DNA from: Nocardioides campestrisoli
Lineage (GTDB): Bacteria; Actinomycetota; Actinomycetes; Propionibacteriales; Nocardioidaceae
DNA: 64,000 nt
Direction: 5' to 3'
NCBI RefSeq assembly: GCF_013624435.2
Contig: NZ_CP061768.1
Coordinates: 1,116,001 to 1,180,000, forward strand
In this document: piece by piece, positions 31,064 through 40,516 of the stretch
Position numbering within the stretch: the stretch's first letter is position 1
Layout of the letters: each line of letters opens with the position of its first letter
The notes under the pieces: generated by a model
What the model was told of the DNA's origin: nothing
Seen by the model: the letters and a program-made list of their open reading frames with translations, nothing else
The model's database searches: none
Translations under genes and position numbers: made by a program

Positions 31064-31903
31064 TCAACCCTTCACTGCGCCGGAGGTGAGCCCGGCGACG
31101 ATCTTGCGCTGGAACAGCAGGACGATGACGATGATCGGGACCGTGGAGACCACGGCGCCCGCGGCCAGCAGCGAGGCGGGCCGGTTGAACGGGTCTTGGC
31201 CGACGAAGAACGAGAGCGCCGCCGGGATCGGTCTGGCCGCCTCGGTGGAGGTCAGCGAGATGCCGAAGACGAAGTCGTTCCAGGCGAAGAAGAAGGTCAG
31301 GATCGCGGCGGTGAAGACGCCCGGCGCAGCCAGCGGGACGATCACCTTGCGGAACGCCTGCCAGGAGGTCGCACCGTCGACCTGGGCGGCCTGCTCCATC
31401 TCCCACGGGATCTCCCGGAAGAACGCCGAGAGGGTCCAGATCGCCAGCGGCAGGGTGAAGGAGATGTAGGGGATGATCAGGCCGAGCCAGGTGTCGTAGA
31501 TGCCGAACGTCCGCCACATGTCGAACAGCGGTCCGACCAGGGCGACCACCGGGAACATCGCGATCACCAGCGCCGTGGTCAGCACGAAGCGCTTGCCCCG
31601 GAACTCGAGCCGCGCGATGGCGTACGCCGCCAGCGTCGCGATGATCACCGAGAACAGGGTGGCGATCAGGGAGATGCCGATGGAGTTGAAGATCGCCCGG
31701 CGGAACTGGTCGTCGTTGATCACGTCGACGTAGTTCTGCCAGCCGGCGGCACCCCCCTCGGAGGGCAGGAAGCCGGGGCTTCCGGTGGTGATCGCCTCTT
31801 GGCTCTTGAAGGACAGGGAGATGATCCAGGCCACCGGGAGGAGGCACCAGACCAGGATCAGCAGCGCGCCGATGACGACGCCGACGCGGTTCTTCAGGCT
31901 CAT
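31064..31903 (-). CDS. Sugar ABC transporter permease (SugB/MalG-type)
   Basis: A 279-residue permease with six hydrophobic segments and the EAA loop EQAAQVDGATSWQAFRKVIVPLAAPGV. ATG start close behind the previous permease stop; separated by 4 nt from the ATPase. Forms the channel with the SugA-type subunit. Confidence 0.88.
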   Translation of the reverse strand: MSLKNRVGVVIGALLILVWCLLPVAWIISLSFKSQEAITTGSPGFLPSEGGAAGWQNYVDVINDDQFRRAIFNSIGISLIATLFSVIIATLAAYAIARLEFRGKRFVLTTALVIAMFPVVALVGPLFDMWRTFGIYDTWLGLIIPYISFTLPLAIWTLSAFFREIPWEMEQAAQVDGATSWQAFRKVIVPLAAPGVFTAAILTFFFAWNDFVFGISLTSTEAARPIPAALSFFVGQDPFNRPASLLAAGAVVSTVPIIVIVLLFQRKIVAGLTSGAVKG

Positions 31904-31904
31904 G

Positions 31905-32849
31905 TCAGCTCTCCTGCCGGGCGGCGGCCAGGTCGACGCGGAAGATCTTCACGATCAGGAAGGCGATCAGCAGGACCGAGATGAACAGCAGCACCGAGAG
32001 CGCGGAGCCGATACCCAGCTGGAACTGCTCGATCACCTGCCGATAGGTCAGGAAGGAGACCGACTCGGTGTTCTGGGCACCCGCGGTCATGACGAAGATG
32101 TTGTCGAAGATGCGGTAGGCGTCCAGTGCCCGGAAGAGCACGGCGACCATGATCGCCGAGCGCATGTTGGGCAGGATCACCTTCCACAGGCGCTGCCACC
32201 AGGTGGCGCCGTCGACCTTCGCGGCCTCGATCATGTCCTCGGAGACCTGGGCGAGTCCGGCCAGGAGCAGCAGCGACATGAACGGCGTGGTCTTCCAGAT
32301 CTCCGAGACCATGATCGCCGCGATCGCCGACCCGTACTGGCCGAACCAGTTGAAGCTGTCCTGGACGAACGGCAGCCACTCGTTGATGAAGCCGTTGCTG
32401 TTGCTGAAGGCGAACTGCCAGGCGAAGCCCGAGACCACGGTGATGATGCCGTAGGGGATCAGGATCGAGGTCCGGATCACGCCGCGGGCGAAGATGATCC
32501 GGTGCATCACCATGGCGAAGACGAAGCCGATCACCAGCTCGAAGGCCACGGTGACGATCATGATGAAGACGGTGTTGAGGGTGGTCTCCCAGAACAGGGA
32601 GTCGGTCAGCGCCGTCACGTAGTTCTGGACGCCGAGGAAGCGGCGGTCGTCCGGGTCGGTGAGGCTGTACTGGAAGGTGCTGAGGTAGATCGCCCGGAGC
32701 ATCGGGAAGGCCGTGACGACGAGCATCACGACGATCGCGGGCAGGACCAGTCGCTGCCCGAGGCGCTGCTCGGCCCGGCTCCGGTCACTCATCTGCGCGG
32801 CCCGTTGGCGGTCAGCCTTCGAGTCGGGTGCCACGACCGTGGTGGTCAC
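31905..32849 (-). CDS. Sugar ABC transporter permease (SugA/MalF-type)
   Basis: A 314-residue permease: N-terminal cytosolic 40 residues, then LVLPAIVVMLVVTAFPMLRAIYLS and five more hydrophobic segments; EAA loop EAAKVDGATWWQRLWKVILPNMRSA. The GTG at 32849 has AAGGAG upstream and overlaps the binding-protein stop by 4 bp. The frame is open far upstream but there runs antisense-like through the lipoprotein gene. Confidence 0.88.
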   Translation of the reverse strand: MTTTVVAPDSKADRQRAAQMSDRSRAEQRLGQRLVLPAIVVMLVVTAFPMLRAIYLSTFQYSLTDPDDRRFLGVQNYVTALTDSLFWETTLNTVFIMIVTVAFELVIGFVFAMVMHRIIFARGVIRTSILIPYGIITVVSGFAWQFAFSNSNGFINEWLPFVQDSFNWFGQYGSAIAAIMVSEIWKTTPFMSLLLLAGLAQVSEDMIEAAKVDGATWWQRLWKVILPNMRSAIMVAVLFRALDAYRIFDNIFVMTAGAQNTESVSFLTYRQVIEQFQLGIGSALSVLLFISVLLIAFLIVKIFRVDLAAARQES

Positions 32850-34165
32850 AGGAGTCTCCTTCCGGCGAGGATGTCCGAGAGGAACTCGGCGGACCTCTTC
32901 GGGGTGCTGTCGTCGACGCCCGTGGGGGAGTGCCACACCGACTGGATGGCGCTGGAGACCTGGCTCCAGTACGCGCTCTGCGGACGGGGCCCTGCACCGT
33001 CCACGCTCTCCCGGAACAGGTCGAGCAGGTCGGCGGGATAGGCGTCGGTCAGCTCCTGGGAGTCGTAGACCGAGCCGCGCGAGGGCATCAGGCCGTCGTT
33101 GACGGCGAGCTGACCCTGAGCCTTGGCGCTGCTGACGCAGGCCGCGGCCTCCTTGGCCCAGTCCACGTGCTTGGAGTAGGCGCCGACGCCGATGTTGATG
33201 CCGCCGACCGGCGGGCGGGACTCCTCGTTCTCGACGGTGCGGGGGTAGCGGGCCCAGCCCAGGTCGTCGAACTGCTCCTGGGTCAGGCCGCCGGACTCCA
33301 CCAGCCCGGCGTAGTTCTTGTAGACGAAGGTCCAGTTCACCAGGAACTCGCCGGCGCCGTCCTTGGGGTACATCAGCCCCAGGGCGGTGCCCTCGTTGGA
33401 GACCGAGAGGTCCGGCTGCGCGGCGGGGGAGCTGGCCAGCTTCTCGATGATCCGGGCGGCGTCCTCGCCTGCCGTGGAGTCGATGTCGACCTTGGCGTCC
33501 CGCCCGTCCTCGGTGTCGGAGATGATGTCGCCGCCGGCCCCGAGGATCATCGCGTTGATCCAGACGACGTACCCCTCGTAGCGGTTGGCCTGGACGCCCA
33601 CGGTGCCGTCGTTCTCGGAGGCGGCGTCGATGATCTGGTCCCAGGTCCACGGCTGTGCGGGGTCGAGCCCGGCCGCCTCCGCGAGCGACTTGCGGTACCA
33701 GAGCACCTGGGTGTTCGCCCACTGCGGGGCGGCGTACACCTTGTCCTCCCAGGTCGCCGTCTCGGCGGCCCCCTGGAGGACGTCGTCGTCGATCACCTTG
33801 CTCGCCTCGTCGCCGGTGAACTCCGCGAGCCACCCGGCGTTGGCGAACTCGGCCACGAACACCGGGTCCAGGCTCATCAGGTCGGTCGAGCTGTCCTCGG
33901 CCGCGAGCCGACGGGCCAGCTGGGTCCGCTGGTCGGTGGCGCTCGAGGGGAGCAGCTGGATGTCGATGTCGTAGTCGTCGGTGCTGCAGTCGAGGGCGAC
34001 CCCGTCGAGCGTCTCCTGCCCGTCGGGGTTGATGTACCAGTTGAGGGTCGCTTTGCCGGAGTCGTCCCCCGAGCAGGCCGCGAGGGTGCTCGAGGTGAGC
34101 GCCAGGGCGGCAAGCAGCACCGCGGTACGGCGGCGCCTCGAGCCTCTCTTGGTGGGCGATGCCAT
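32846..34165 (-). CDS. Extracellular sugar-binding lipoprotein (LpqY/CUT1-type)
   Basis: A 439-residue solute-binding lipoprotein: signal RRRRTAVLLAALALTSSTLAA with lipobox LAAC (Cys31). The mature fold is that of CUT1 binding proteins (LNWYINPDGQE, DLMSLDPVFVAEFANAGWL, YAAPQWANTQVLWYRKSL). The sequence is LpqY-like, so trehalose or another alpha-glucoside is the first guess. Heads the operon; ATG follows GGGGAGG. A GntR/DasR-like operator lies 18 bp upstream, which instead hints at amino-sugar or GntR-family control. Confidence 0.85.
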   Translation of the reverse strand: MASPTKRGSRRRRTAVLLAALALTSSTLAACSGDDSGKATLNWYINPDGQETLDGVALDCSTDDYDIDIQLLPSSATDQRTQLARRLAAEDSSTDLMSLDPVFVAEFANAGWLAEFTGDEASKVIDDDVLQGAAETATWEDKVYAAPQWANTQVLWYRKSLAEAAGLDPAQPWTWDQIIDAASENDGTVGVQANRYEGYVVWINAMILGAGGDIISDTEDGRDAKVDIDSTAGEDAARIIEKLASSPAAQPDLSVSNEGTALGLMYPKDGAGEFLVNWTFVYKNYAGLVESGGLTQEQFDDLGWARYPRTVENEESRPPVGGINIGVGAYSKHVDWAKEAAACVSSAKAQGQLAVNDGLMPSRGSVYDSQELTDAYPADLLDLFRESVDGAGPRPQSAYWSQVSSAIQSVWHSPTGVDDSTPKRSAEFLSDILAGRRLL

Positions 34166-34182
34166 AGCGACTTCCTCCCCGT

Positions 34183-34198
34183 TGTGGTCTAGATCACA
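34183..34198. promoter_or_regulatory. GntR/DasR-like (or CRP-like) operator of the sugar ABC operon
   Basis: TGTGGTCTAGATCACA is a 16-bp palindrome with one mismatch, 18 bp before the binding-protein ATG. Its core TGGTCTAGATCA matches the DasR consensus TGGTCTAGACCA at 11 of 12 positions; it also resembles CRP TGTGA-N6-TCACA. On the minus strand TTGCCA-N17-TACATG could be the promoter, which would place this site at the transcription start, typical of a repressor. Confidence 0.55.
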
Positions 34199-34213
34199 TG
34201 TAGTGCACGCGGG

Positions 34214-34230
34214 AGGGCTTGGCAAGCCCT
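34214..34230. promoter_or_regulatory. Second palindrome upstream of the sugar ABC operon
   Basis: AGGGCTTGGCAAGCCCT is a perfect 8+8 inverted repeat around a single G. It covers the putative -35 (TTGCCA on the minus strand) and may be a further operator. Confidence 0.4.
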
Positions 34231-34282
34231 GCGTCCGTGGAGAGGTCGTACCCCACCGGGGGTATGAAGATGCGGGCGAGTC

Positions 34283-35221
34283 TCAGGACGCTGGCTGGGC
34301 GGCCCGGTCGGCGGTGCGGCGCAGCACGTCGACCAGGCTCGGGTGCAGCGCCTCGGGGAGGTCGTGCCCCATGCCGTCGATCAGCACCAGCTCGGCGCCG
34401 GGCACGGCGGCCGCCGTGGCCCGCCCGCCGGAGACGTGGACCATGTGGTCGGCGAGCCCGTGCACGACGGCGGTCGGCATCCGGAGCCCGCGCAGCCGGC
34501 GGGTGCGGTCGGGCTGGGTCAGCACGGCCAGCGTCTGGCGCAGCACGCCGCGGGCGTCGAAGCCGCGGTCGTAGGTCTCACGAGCCCGCTCCAGCAGCAC
34601 CTCGTGCGCCACCGGGTACTCGGGGGAGCCGATCATCCTCCACAGGGCGGCGCTGGTCCGCACGTACGCCTCGCGACCGGGCTGTCGCGGCGCGACCAGC
34701 GCGGGCAGCAGCCGAGGGCTCTGCCAGCCGACGCTGCGTCGTCCGGTCGTCGACATGATGCTGGTCAGGGAGCGCACGCGACGCGGCTCGGCGATCGCCA
34801 TGGTCTGGGCGACCATCCCTCCCATCGAGAGGCCGGCCACGTGGGCGGAGTCCAGGCCCAGGTGGTCCATCAGCCCGAAGGCGTCGTCCGCCAGGTCCGC
34901 CAGCGAGTACGGCGCACGGACTCGGCGACCCAGGAAGGCGCGCACCAGCATGGCGTGGGTGACCCGGCCGGGCATCCGGGTGGAGCGCCCGGTGTCCCGG
35001 TTGTCGTAGCGGACCACGAAGAACCCCGCCTCGGCCAGCTGCTCGCACAGGGCCGAGGGCCACCAGGTCATCGGTCCGCCGAGCCCCATCACCAGCAGCA
35101 GCGGGTCGGCCTCCGGATGGCCGAAGGTCTGGTAGCACAGCTCCACGCCGGGACTGACCGGTGCGAGCAGCTCCTCGGAGGGTGGGACCGGCCTGCGCCG
35201 GTCCGGGGTGCGTGACGGCAT
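34283..35221 (-). CDS. Alpha/beta-hydrolase
   Basis: A 312-residue alpha/beta hydrolase with oxyanion region MGLGGPMTWWP, YDNRDTGRS, nucleophile elbow GLSMGG (Ser in GxSxG) and catalytic His near GMGHDLPE. The YDNRDTGRST motif is shared with the aclacinomycin methylesterase-like subgroup. Substrate unknown. ATG start; divergent from the next lipase-like gene. Confidence 0.82.
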   Translation of the reverse strand: MPSRTPDRRRPVPPSEELLAPVSPGVELCYQTFGHPEADPLLLVMGLGGPMTWWPSALCEQLAEAGFFVVRYDNRDTGRSTRMPGRVTHAMLVRAFLGRRVRAPYSLADLADDAFGLMDHLGLDSAHVAGLSMGGMVAQTMAIAEPRRVRSLTSIMSTTGRRSVGWQSPRLLPALVAPRQPGREAYVRTSAALWRMIGSPEYPVAHEVLLERARETYDRGFDARGVLRQTLAVLTQPDRTRRLRGLRMPTAVVHGLADHMVHVSGGRATAAAVPGAELVLIDGMGHDLPEALHPSLVDVLRRTADRAAQPAS

Positions 35222-35309
35222 GCTCGCCAGTCAACCCGACTCCCCGGCGCCCCGCGAGCGGTTGCCGAAAACGGCCACGACCCTTGCCTCGGTGGCTAGC
35301 CTGCGCGAT

Positions 35310-36140
35310 GTGACCCCCACCACACTGGCCCCGTTCCTGCGCCCCGAGGGCTTCGGGCCCGTGCCTGCCGCAGCGGTCCTGCGCGAGGGCAGCGTGGTCA
35401 CCGAGCTGGGCCGGTACGCGCTGCGGCGCGGGCGGGAGCGGCTCGAGCGCCGCCCCTTCGCAGGTGGCTCGCCCGGCCGGGAGCTGGAGCCGGTGGTCCT
35501 GGTGCCGGGGTTCCTCGTGGGAGACCTGACGATGACGCCGATGGCCCAGGCGCTGCGCCGCGACGGGCTGCACACCTACCGCTCGCACATCCACGCCAAC
35601 ATCGGCTGCACCGTCAGCGCCGCCGACCAGCTCGAGGCGCGGCTGGAGTCGGTCGCGGCCCGGCGCGGGTCGCAGGTGCGGGTCGTCGGGCACAGCCTCG
35701 GCGGGATGCTGGCGCGCAGCGTCGCCGCCCGGCGTCCGGACCTGGTCTCCGGGATCGTCACGCTGGGCAGCCCGGTGCTGGCCCCGGGCGCTCACCACCC
35801 CAGCCTGACCGCCAGCGTGGAGCTGTTGGTGCGGCTCAGCCGGGCAGGCCTGCGCGGACTGATGGCCGAGGACTGCGTGGCGGGGGTGTGCGCCCGCTCA
35901 GCCTTCGACCAGTGCCAGGCCCCGCTCGCTCCCGCGGTCGACTACACCGCGGTCTTCTCCCGCCGGGACGGCGTGGTGGACCACCGGGCCTGCGTCGACC
36001 CCGCGGCGCGGGCGGTCGAGGTGACCTCCTCGCACCTGGGCATGGTGGTCGACCCCGAGGTGATCGACCTGGTCAGGGAGATCCTGGCGCAGCCGCGCCA
36101 GCTGTCACTTGTCGAAGTCGATCGCGGAGAAATTGCGTAG
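35310..36140 (+). CDS. Lipase/esterase-like alpha/beta-hydrolase
   Basis: A 276-residue hydrolase: [24 protein letters not shown] nucleophile elbow, [21 protein letters not shown] with the acidic residue, and a late His in SSHLGMV. No signal peptide. The GTG at 35310 is supported by TAGCCT at 35297-35302, 7 nt upstream (leaderless). Its last 36 bp overlap the glpX 3' end in antisense. Confidence 0.78.
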   Translation: MTPTTLAPFLRPEGFGPVPAAAVLREGSVVTELGRYALRRGRERLERRPFAGGSPGRELEPVVLVPGFLVGDLTMTPMAQALRRDGLHTYRSHIHANIGCTVSAADQLEARLESVAARRGSQVRVVGHSLGGMLARSVAARRPDLVSGIVTLGSPVLAPGAHHPSLTASVELLVRLSRAGLRGLMAEDCVAGVCARSAFDQCQAPLAPAVDYTAVFSRRDGVVDHRACVDPAARAVEVTSSHLGMVVDPEVIDLVREILAQPRQLSLVEVDRGEIA

Positions 36141-37127
36141 CTTGCCGAGCTGGTGCTCGGAGATGATGTTGCGGATCGTCCCGCTGCGCGAGCGCATCAC
36201 CAGCGAGTGGGTGGTCGCCGCCCCGTTGGGCAGGTAGCGCACCCCCTGCATCAGCTCGCCGTCGGTGATGCCGGTGGCGACGAAGAAGCAGTCCTCGCCC
36301 GTGACCAGGTCGTCGGTGGTCAGGACGTGGTCCGGGTCGAGGTCGTGGCCGGCGTCCAGCGCCCGCTGCCGCTCCTCGTCGTCGGTGGGCCACAGGCGCG
36401 CCTGGATCACTCCGCCCAGCGCCTTCATCGCGCACGCCGCGATGATGCCCTCCGGAGTGCCGCCGACGCCCAGCAGCAGGTCGATGCCGGTCCCGGAACG
36501 GGCGGCCATGATGGCGCCCGCGACGTCGCCGTCGCTGATGAACTTGATCCGGGCACCGGCCGCCCGGATCTCCTCGGCCAGCTCCTGGTGGCGAGGACGG
36601 TCCAGCAGGACGACGGTGACGTCCTCGGCCTTGGAGCCCTTGGCCTTCGCCACCAGGTTGATGTTCTCGGCGACGGGCAGGCGGATGTCGACCACCCCGG
36701 CGGCCTCGGGGCCGGTGACGAGCTTCTCCATGTAGAAGACGGCAGAGGGGTCGTACATGCTGCCGCGGGGGGCCACCGCCATCACTGCGATCGCGTTGCT
36801 CATGCCCTTGGCGGTCAGCGTCGTCCCGTCGATCGGGTCCACCGCCACGTCGCACTCGGGGCCGGTGCCGTCGCCGACCTTCTCCCCGTTGTAGAGCATC
36901 GGAGCGTTGTCCTTCTCGCCCTCGCCGATCACCACGGTGCCGTTCATGGCGACGGTGGAGATCATCACCCGCATCGCGTTGACCGCGACCCCGTCCGCCC
37001 CGTTCTTGTCCCCACGCCCGACCCACCGACCGGCGGCCATCGCCGCGGCCTCGGTCACCCGGACCAGGTCGAGGGCCAGGTTGCGGTCGGGGGACTCGGG
37101 GGCGACGGTCAGGTCCGTGGGCGTCAT
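36105..37127 (-). CDS. glpX: Class II fructose-1,6-bisphosphatase
   Basis: Dephosphorylates fructose-1,6-bisphosphate in gluconeogenesis; the usual FBPase of actinobacteria. 340 residues with [30 protein letters not shown], the metal motif [20 protein letters not shown] and [18 protein letters not shown] chose the ATG at 37127 because TAACAT (37135-37140 on the minus strand) ends 7 nt before it; the ATG at 37136 would overlap the -10 box. Confidence 0.95.
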   Translation of the reverse strand: MTPTDLTVAPESPDRNLALDLVRVTEAAAMAAGRWVGRGDKNGADGVAVNAMRVMISTVAMNGTVVIGEGEKDNAPMLYNGEKVGDGTGPECDVAVDPIDGTTLTAKGMSNAIAVMAVAPRGSMYDPSAVFYMEKLVTGPEAAGVVDIRLPVAENINLVAKAKGSKAEDVTVVLLDRPRHQELAEEIRAAGARIKFISDGDVAGAIMAARSGTGIDLLLGVGGTPEGIIAACAMKALGGVIQARLWPTDDEERQRALDAGHDLDPDHVLTTDDLVTGEDCFFVATGITDGELMQGVRYLPNGAATTHSLVMRSRSGTIRNIISEHQLGKLRNFSAIDFDK

Positions 37128-37237
37128 GGGTCGCATGTTATCGACACCGGACCCGCTCACCGGACGCGCCGCTCCCGTCGGACGGCGGGACGCCGGGCGG
37201 TCCCTGGCGGGTGGGGGCGGACTGAGAGACTGGCGGC

Positions 37238-37816
37238 GTGAGTGAGAAGCCGGGCCGGTACCAGACCTCGATGGGCGCCATGATCGGCGCGATGTTCGTC
37301 CTGGTGGTGGGCGTCCTCGCCTTCGTGCTGCTGCGCGACCTCAACCGGGAGAGCGCGGAGACCGAGCCCGAGGCGATCGAGTGGCAGACCGCGGTCGTGG
37401 CCGCCCAGGACGCCGGCTACCGGATCGCCTACCCGGCCGAGCTGCCCGAGGGGTGGAAGGTCACCAGCCTCGACTTCACCCCCACGGACCCGCCCGCCTG
37501 GGGTCTGGGGATGCTCACCGACACCGGCGCCTTCGTGGGGATCCGCCAGGAGGACGAGCGCGTCCAGGACCTGCTCGAGGTGTACGTCGACGACCAGGCC
37601 ACCGAGGAGGAGCCCGCGGAGATCGAGGGCGAGCTCGGTGGCCCGTGGGAGCGGTGGACCGACAGCGGCGGCGACGTGGCCCTGGTGCGTCCTCGGGACG
37701 GCGACGTGGTGATGGTCTACGGGTCGGCGTCCGAGGAGGTCGTCGAGCAGGTCGCCGCCTCGCTGACCGAGAAGAAGCTCACCGAGCTCGACCGCTCGGA
37801 GCCCGTGGCCGAGTAG
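37238..37816 (+). CDS. DUF4245 membrane-anchored protein
   Basis: A 192-residue protein with one N-terminal membrane segment ([18 protein letters not shown], residues 15-33) and an exported domain of the DUF4245 family typical of actinobacteria ([34 protein letters not shown]). Function unknown. It is often located next to glpX and the xse genes, as here. Confidence 0.78.
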   Translation: MSEKPGRYQTSMGAMIGAMFVLVVGVLAFVLLRDLNRESAETEPEAIEWQTAVVAAQDAGYRIAYPAELPEGWKVTSLDFTPTDPPAWGLGMLTDTGAFVGIRQEDERVQDLLEVYVDDQATEEEPAEIEGELGGPWERWTDSGGDVALVRPRDGDVVMVYGSASEEVVEQVAASLTEKKLTELDRSEPVAE

Positions 37817-37836
37817 TCAGTGCCGGCACTCCCGGG

Positions 37837-38043
37837 TCACTCCCGGTCGTCGGCCTCGATCGCGTCGTCCAGCCGCTTGCGGGCTCCGTCCAGCCACTCC
37901 TGGCACGCCTTGGCCAGGGCCTCGCCGCGCTCCCACAGGGTCAGCGACTCCTCGAGCGTGGTGCCGCCCTGCTCCAGCGTCCGCACCACCTCGATCAGCT
38001 CGTCGCGAGCCTCCTCGTAGGACAGCTGGTGGGGCTCAGCCAT
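37837..38043 (-). CDS. xseB: Exodeoxyribonuclease VII small subunit
   Basis: A 68-residue helical protein, [40 protein letters not shown] being the family core. It partners XseA in a ssDNA exonuclease. ATG follows AGGAG. Overlaps the xseA 3' end by 8 bp on the same strand. Confidence 0.93.
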   Translation of the reverse strand: MAEPHQLSYEEARDELIEVVRTLEQGGTTLEESLTLWERGEALAKACQEWLDGARKRLDDAIEADDRE

Positions 38044-39334
38044 GGCTCGCTCCTGAATCGTTGGTGGGGTCGTCGGTGGGGGCGTTGGCCCGGTCGCTGG
38101 TCGGGTCACTGGTCGGGTCCGGATCGGTCGAGGTGGCGGTCGCGCGGACCCGGCCGTCGGCCAGGCGGACCGTGAACGGCATGCCGTCGCCGACCGTGGT
38201 CACGGAGGTGAGCACGTGGCCCGCCTCGTCCTGGACCACGGCGTACCCGCGCTGCAGGGTGGCCAGCGGGGAGAGGGAGCGGGCCCGGGCGCGGTGGTGC
38301 GCGGTATCGTCAGCGGCTCTGTCCAGGCGGTGGGAGAGGGTGCGGCGCGCGCGGGCGCGCAGCGCCAGCACCTCCTGCGACCGGACGTCGAGCAGGGTGC
38401 GGGGGTCGGCCAGGGCGGGTCGGGAGCGCAGCCCGTCGAGTCCGTGCTGCTCACGGTCGAGCCGGCCACGGACCAGCGCGCGGATCCGCTCCTGGGCCCA
38501 CCGCACGCCGTTGAGCTCCTCGGCCATGTCGGGCACGACCTTCTTGGCGGCGTCGGTGGGGGTGGAGGCGCGGACGTCGGCCACCAGGTCGAGCAGCGGC
38601 TGGTCGGGCTCGTGGCCGATCGCCGAGACGACCGGGGTGCGCATCCGGTGCACCGCGCGGACCACCGCCTCGTCGCTGAAGGAGAGCAGGTCCTCCACGG
38701 AGCCGCCGCCGCGTGCCACCACGATCACGTCGACCTCGGGGTCGCGCTCGAGCCGGTCGAGCGCCTCGATCACCTCCGAGGCGGAGCGCGGACCCTGCAT
38801 CGCCGCGTACGCGATCTCGAACCGGACCGCCGGCCAGCGACGCCGGGCGTTCTCCACGACGTCGCGCTCGGCGGCCGAGCCGGGTGCGGTGACCAGGCCG
38901 ACCGTGCCGGGCAGGAACGGCAGGGGGCGCTTCAGCTCGGCGGCGAAGAGCCCCTCGGCAGCCAGCAGCTGGCGCCGGCGCTCGAGCCGGGCCAGCAGCT
39001 CGCCGAGCCCGACCATCCGGATGGACCGGACCGACAGGGAGAACGAGCCCCGGTTGGCGTAGTAGCTGGGCTTCGCGTGCACCACCACGCTGGCCCCCTC
39101 GACCAGCGGCGGGTTGAGCCCGTCGAACAGGACTCGCGGACAGGTGAGCGGCACCGAGATGTCGGCCACCGAGTCGCGCAGCGTCAGGAAGACGGTCTGC
39201 ACGCCGGGACGGCGGTTGACCTGGGCGATCTGCCCCTCCACCCAGACCGCGCCCAGGCGGTCGATCCAGCCCGAGATCGCGGTGGCGATCTGCCGGACCG
39301 GTGCCGGCTGTTCGGGGGAGGTCTCCAGGGCCAC
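38036..39334 (-). CDS. xseA: Exodeoxyribonuclease VII large subunit
   Basis: A 432-residue protein: N-terminal OB-fold ([24 protein letters not shown]) and the catalytic core [66 protein letters not shown]. Long helices then a C-terminal [10 protein letters not shown] block; the last 35 residues are Asp/Thr/Ser-rich repeats. The GTG at 39334 lies 7 nt after TAGGGT (39342-39347, minus), so it is leaderless. Confidence 0.94.
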   Translation of the reverse strand: MALETSPEQPAPVRQIATAISGWIDRLGAVWVEGQIAQVNRRPGVQTVFLTLRDSVADISVPLTCPRVLFDGLNPPLVEGASVVVHAKPSYYANRGSFSLSVRSIRMVGLGELLARLERRRQLLAAEGLFAAELKRPLPFLPGTVGLVTAPGSAAERDVVENARRRWPAVRFEIAYAAMQGPRSASEVIEALDRLERDPEVDVIVVARGGGSVEDLLSFSDEAVVRAVHRMRTPVVSAIGHEPDQPLLDLVADVRASTPTDAAKKVVPDMAEELNGVRWAQERIRALVRGRLDREQHGLDGLRSRPALADPRTLLDVRSQEVLALRARARRTLSHRLDRAADDTAHHRARARSLSPLATLQRGYAVVQDEAGHVLTSVTTVGDGMPFTVRLADGRVRATATSTDPDPTSDPTSDRANAPTDDPTNDSGASHG

Positions 39335-39399
39335 GGCCGCCACCCTAGGCGACCGCTCCGACACCCCGCCCCACCCCGCGGTTGCTCGCCGTCCCACGG

Positions 39400-39481
39400 A
39401 TCCCCGCTCAGCCGGGGATCGCGGGGGTTGGCACGCGTTGTAACCCGTACGAAGTACGTGGATCCCCGGCTAGCCGGGGAT
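39400..39481. promoter_or_regulatory. Twin 20-bp palindromes in the xseA/ispH divergent promoter region
   Basis: ATCCCCGGCTAGCCGGGGAT (39462-39481) is a perfect 20-bp palindrome. A slightly imperfect copy, ATCCCCGCTCAGCCGGGGAT, lies at 39400-39419, 62 bp away. Between them is CGTAC-N3-GTACG (39446-39458). The downstream copy covers the expected -35 of ispH (-10 TAGACT at 39498-39503). Confidence 0.5.
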
Positions 39482-39511
39482 TCCGCGCCGGCCCCCGTAG
39501 ACTCGTCTGAC

Positions 39512-40516
39512 ATGAGCATCCACCTGGGCACCCCGTCCGTCCTGACGGCCGACGAGGCGGAGAAGGCTGTGCTGCTGGCGGCCCCCCGCGGATACTGCGC
39601 CGGCGTCGACCGTGCGGTGATCACCGTGGAGAAGGCGCTCGACCTCTATGGCGCCCCGGTGTACGTCCGCAAGCAGATCGTGCACAACAAGCACGTCGTC
39701 TCCGGCTTGGAGGCGCGCGGCGCGATCTTCGTCGAGGAGCTGGACGAGGTGCCGCCCGGCGCCACCGTCGTCTTCTCCGCCCACGGCGTCTCGCCCGAGG
39801 TGCACCGCCAGGCCGCGGAGCGCGAGCTGAAGACGATCGACGCCACGTGTCCGCTGGTGACCAAGGTCCACCACGAGGCGAAGCGGTTCGCCGCCGACGA
39901 CTACGACATCCTGCTGATCGGCCACGAGGGCCACGAAGAGGTCGAGGGCACCGCCGGCGAGGCGCCCGAGCACATCCAGCTCGTCCAGTCGCCCGCGGAC
40001 GTCGCCGGCATCGTCGTCCGCGATCCGTCCCGGGTGGCCTGGCTCTCCCAGACCACCCTGTCGGTGGACGAGACCCTGGAGACGGTGGCGGCGATCCGGG
40101 AGAGGTTCCCGCTGCTGCTCGATCCGCCGTCGGACGACATCTGCTACGCCACCCAGAACCGTCAGCTGGCGGTCAAGGAGATCGCGGTCGGCGCCGACCT
40201 GGTGATCGTGGTCGGCTCGGGGAACTCCTCGAACTCGGTGCGGCTGGTCGAGGTGGCGCTGGAGGCCGGCGCCAAGGCCTCCTACCGGGTCGACGACGCC
40301 TCCGAGATCGACGAGGCCTGGCTCGAGGGCGTACGCACGGTCTCGGTGACCTCCGGCGCGTCGGTCCCCGAGGAGCTCGTGGACGGCGTCCTCGCGTTCC
40401 TCGCCGAGCGCGGCTACCCGGACGCCAAGGCCGTGACGTCCGCCGAGGAGTCGCTGATCTTCGCCCTCCCGCCCGAGCTGCGGCGCGACATCCGCAAGGC
40501 ACAGCAGGGCGCCTGA
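39512..40516 (+). CDS. ispH: 4-hydroxy-3-methylbut-2-enyl diphosphate reductase
   Basis: Last enzyme of the MEP isoprenoid pathway, making IPP and DMAPP through a 4Fe-4S cluster. 334 residues; the three cluster cysteines are in [25 protein letters not shown] and [11 protein letters not shown], with the HGVSPEVH and catalytic-type [11 protein letters not shown] blocks. ATG lies 8 nt after TAGACT. The stop overlaps the next ATG. Confidence 0.96.
   Translation: MSIHLGTPSVLTADEAEKAVLLAAPRGYCAGVDRAVITVEKALDLYGAPVYVRKQIVHNKHVVSGLEARGAIFVEELDEVPPGATVVFSAHGVSPEVHRQAAERELKTIDATCPLVTKVHHEAKRFAADDYDILLIGHEGHEEVEGTAGEAPEHIQLVQSPADVAGIVVRDPSRVAWLSQTTLSVDETLETVAAIRERFPLLLDPPSDDICYATQNRQLAVKEIAVGADLVIVVGSGNSSNSVRLVEVALEAGAKASYRVDDASEIDEAWLEGVRTVSVTSGASVPEELVDGVLAFLAERGYPDAKAVTSAEESLIFALPPELRRDIRKAQQGA

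Noticed and set aside
31905..33833. Very long minus-strand frame extending the SugA-type permease upstream
   Set aside because: The extra part lies in another frame of the binding-lipoprotein gene; GTG 32849 has a good ribosome-binding site.
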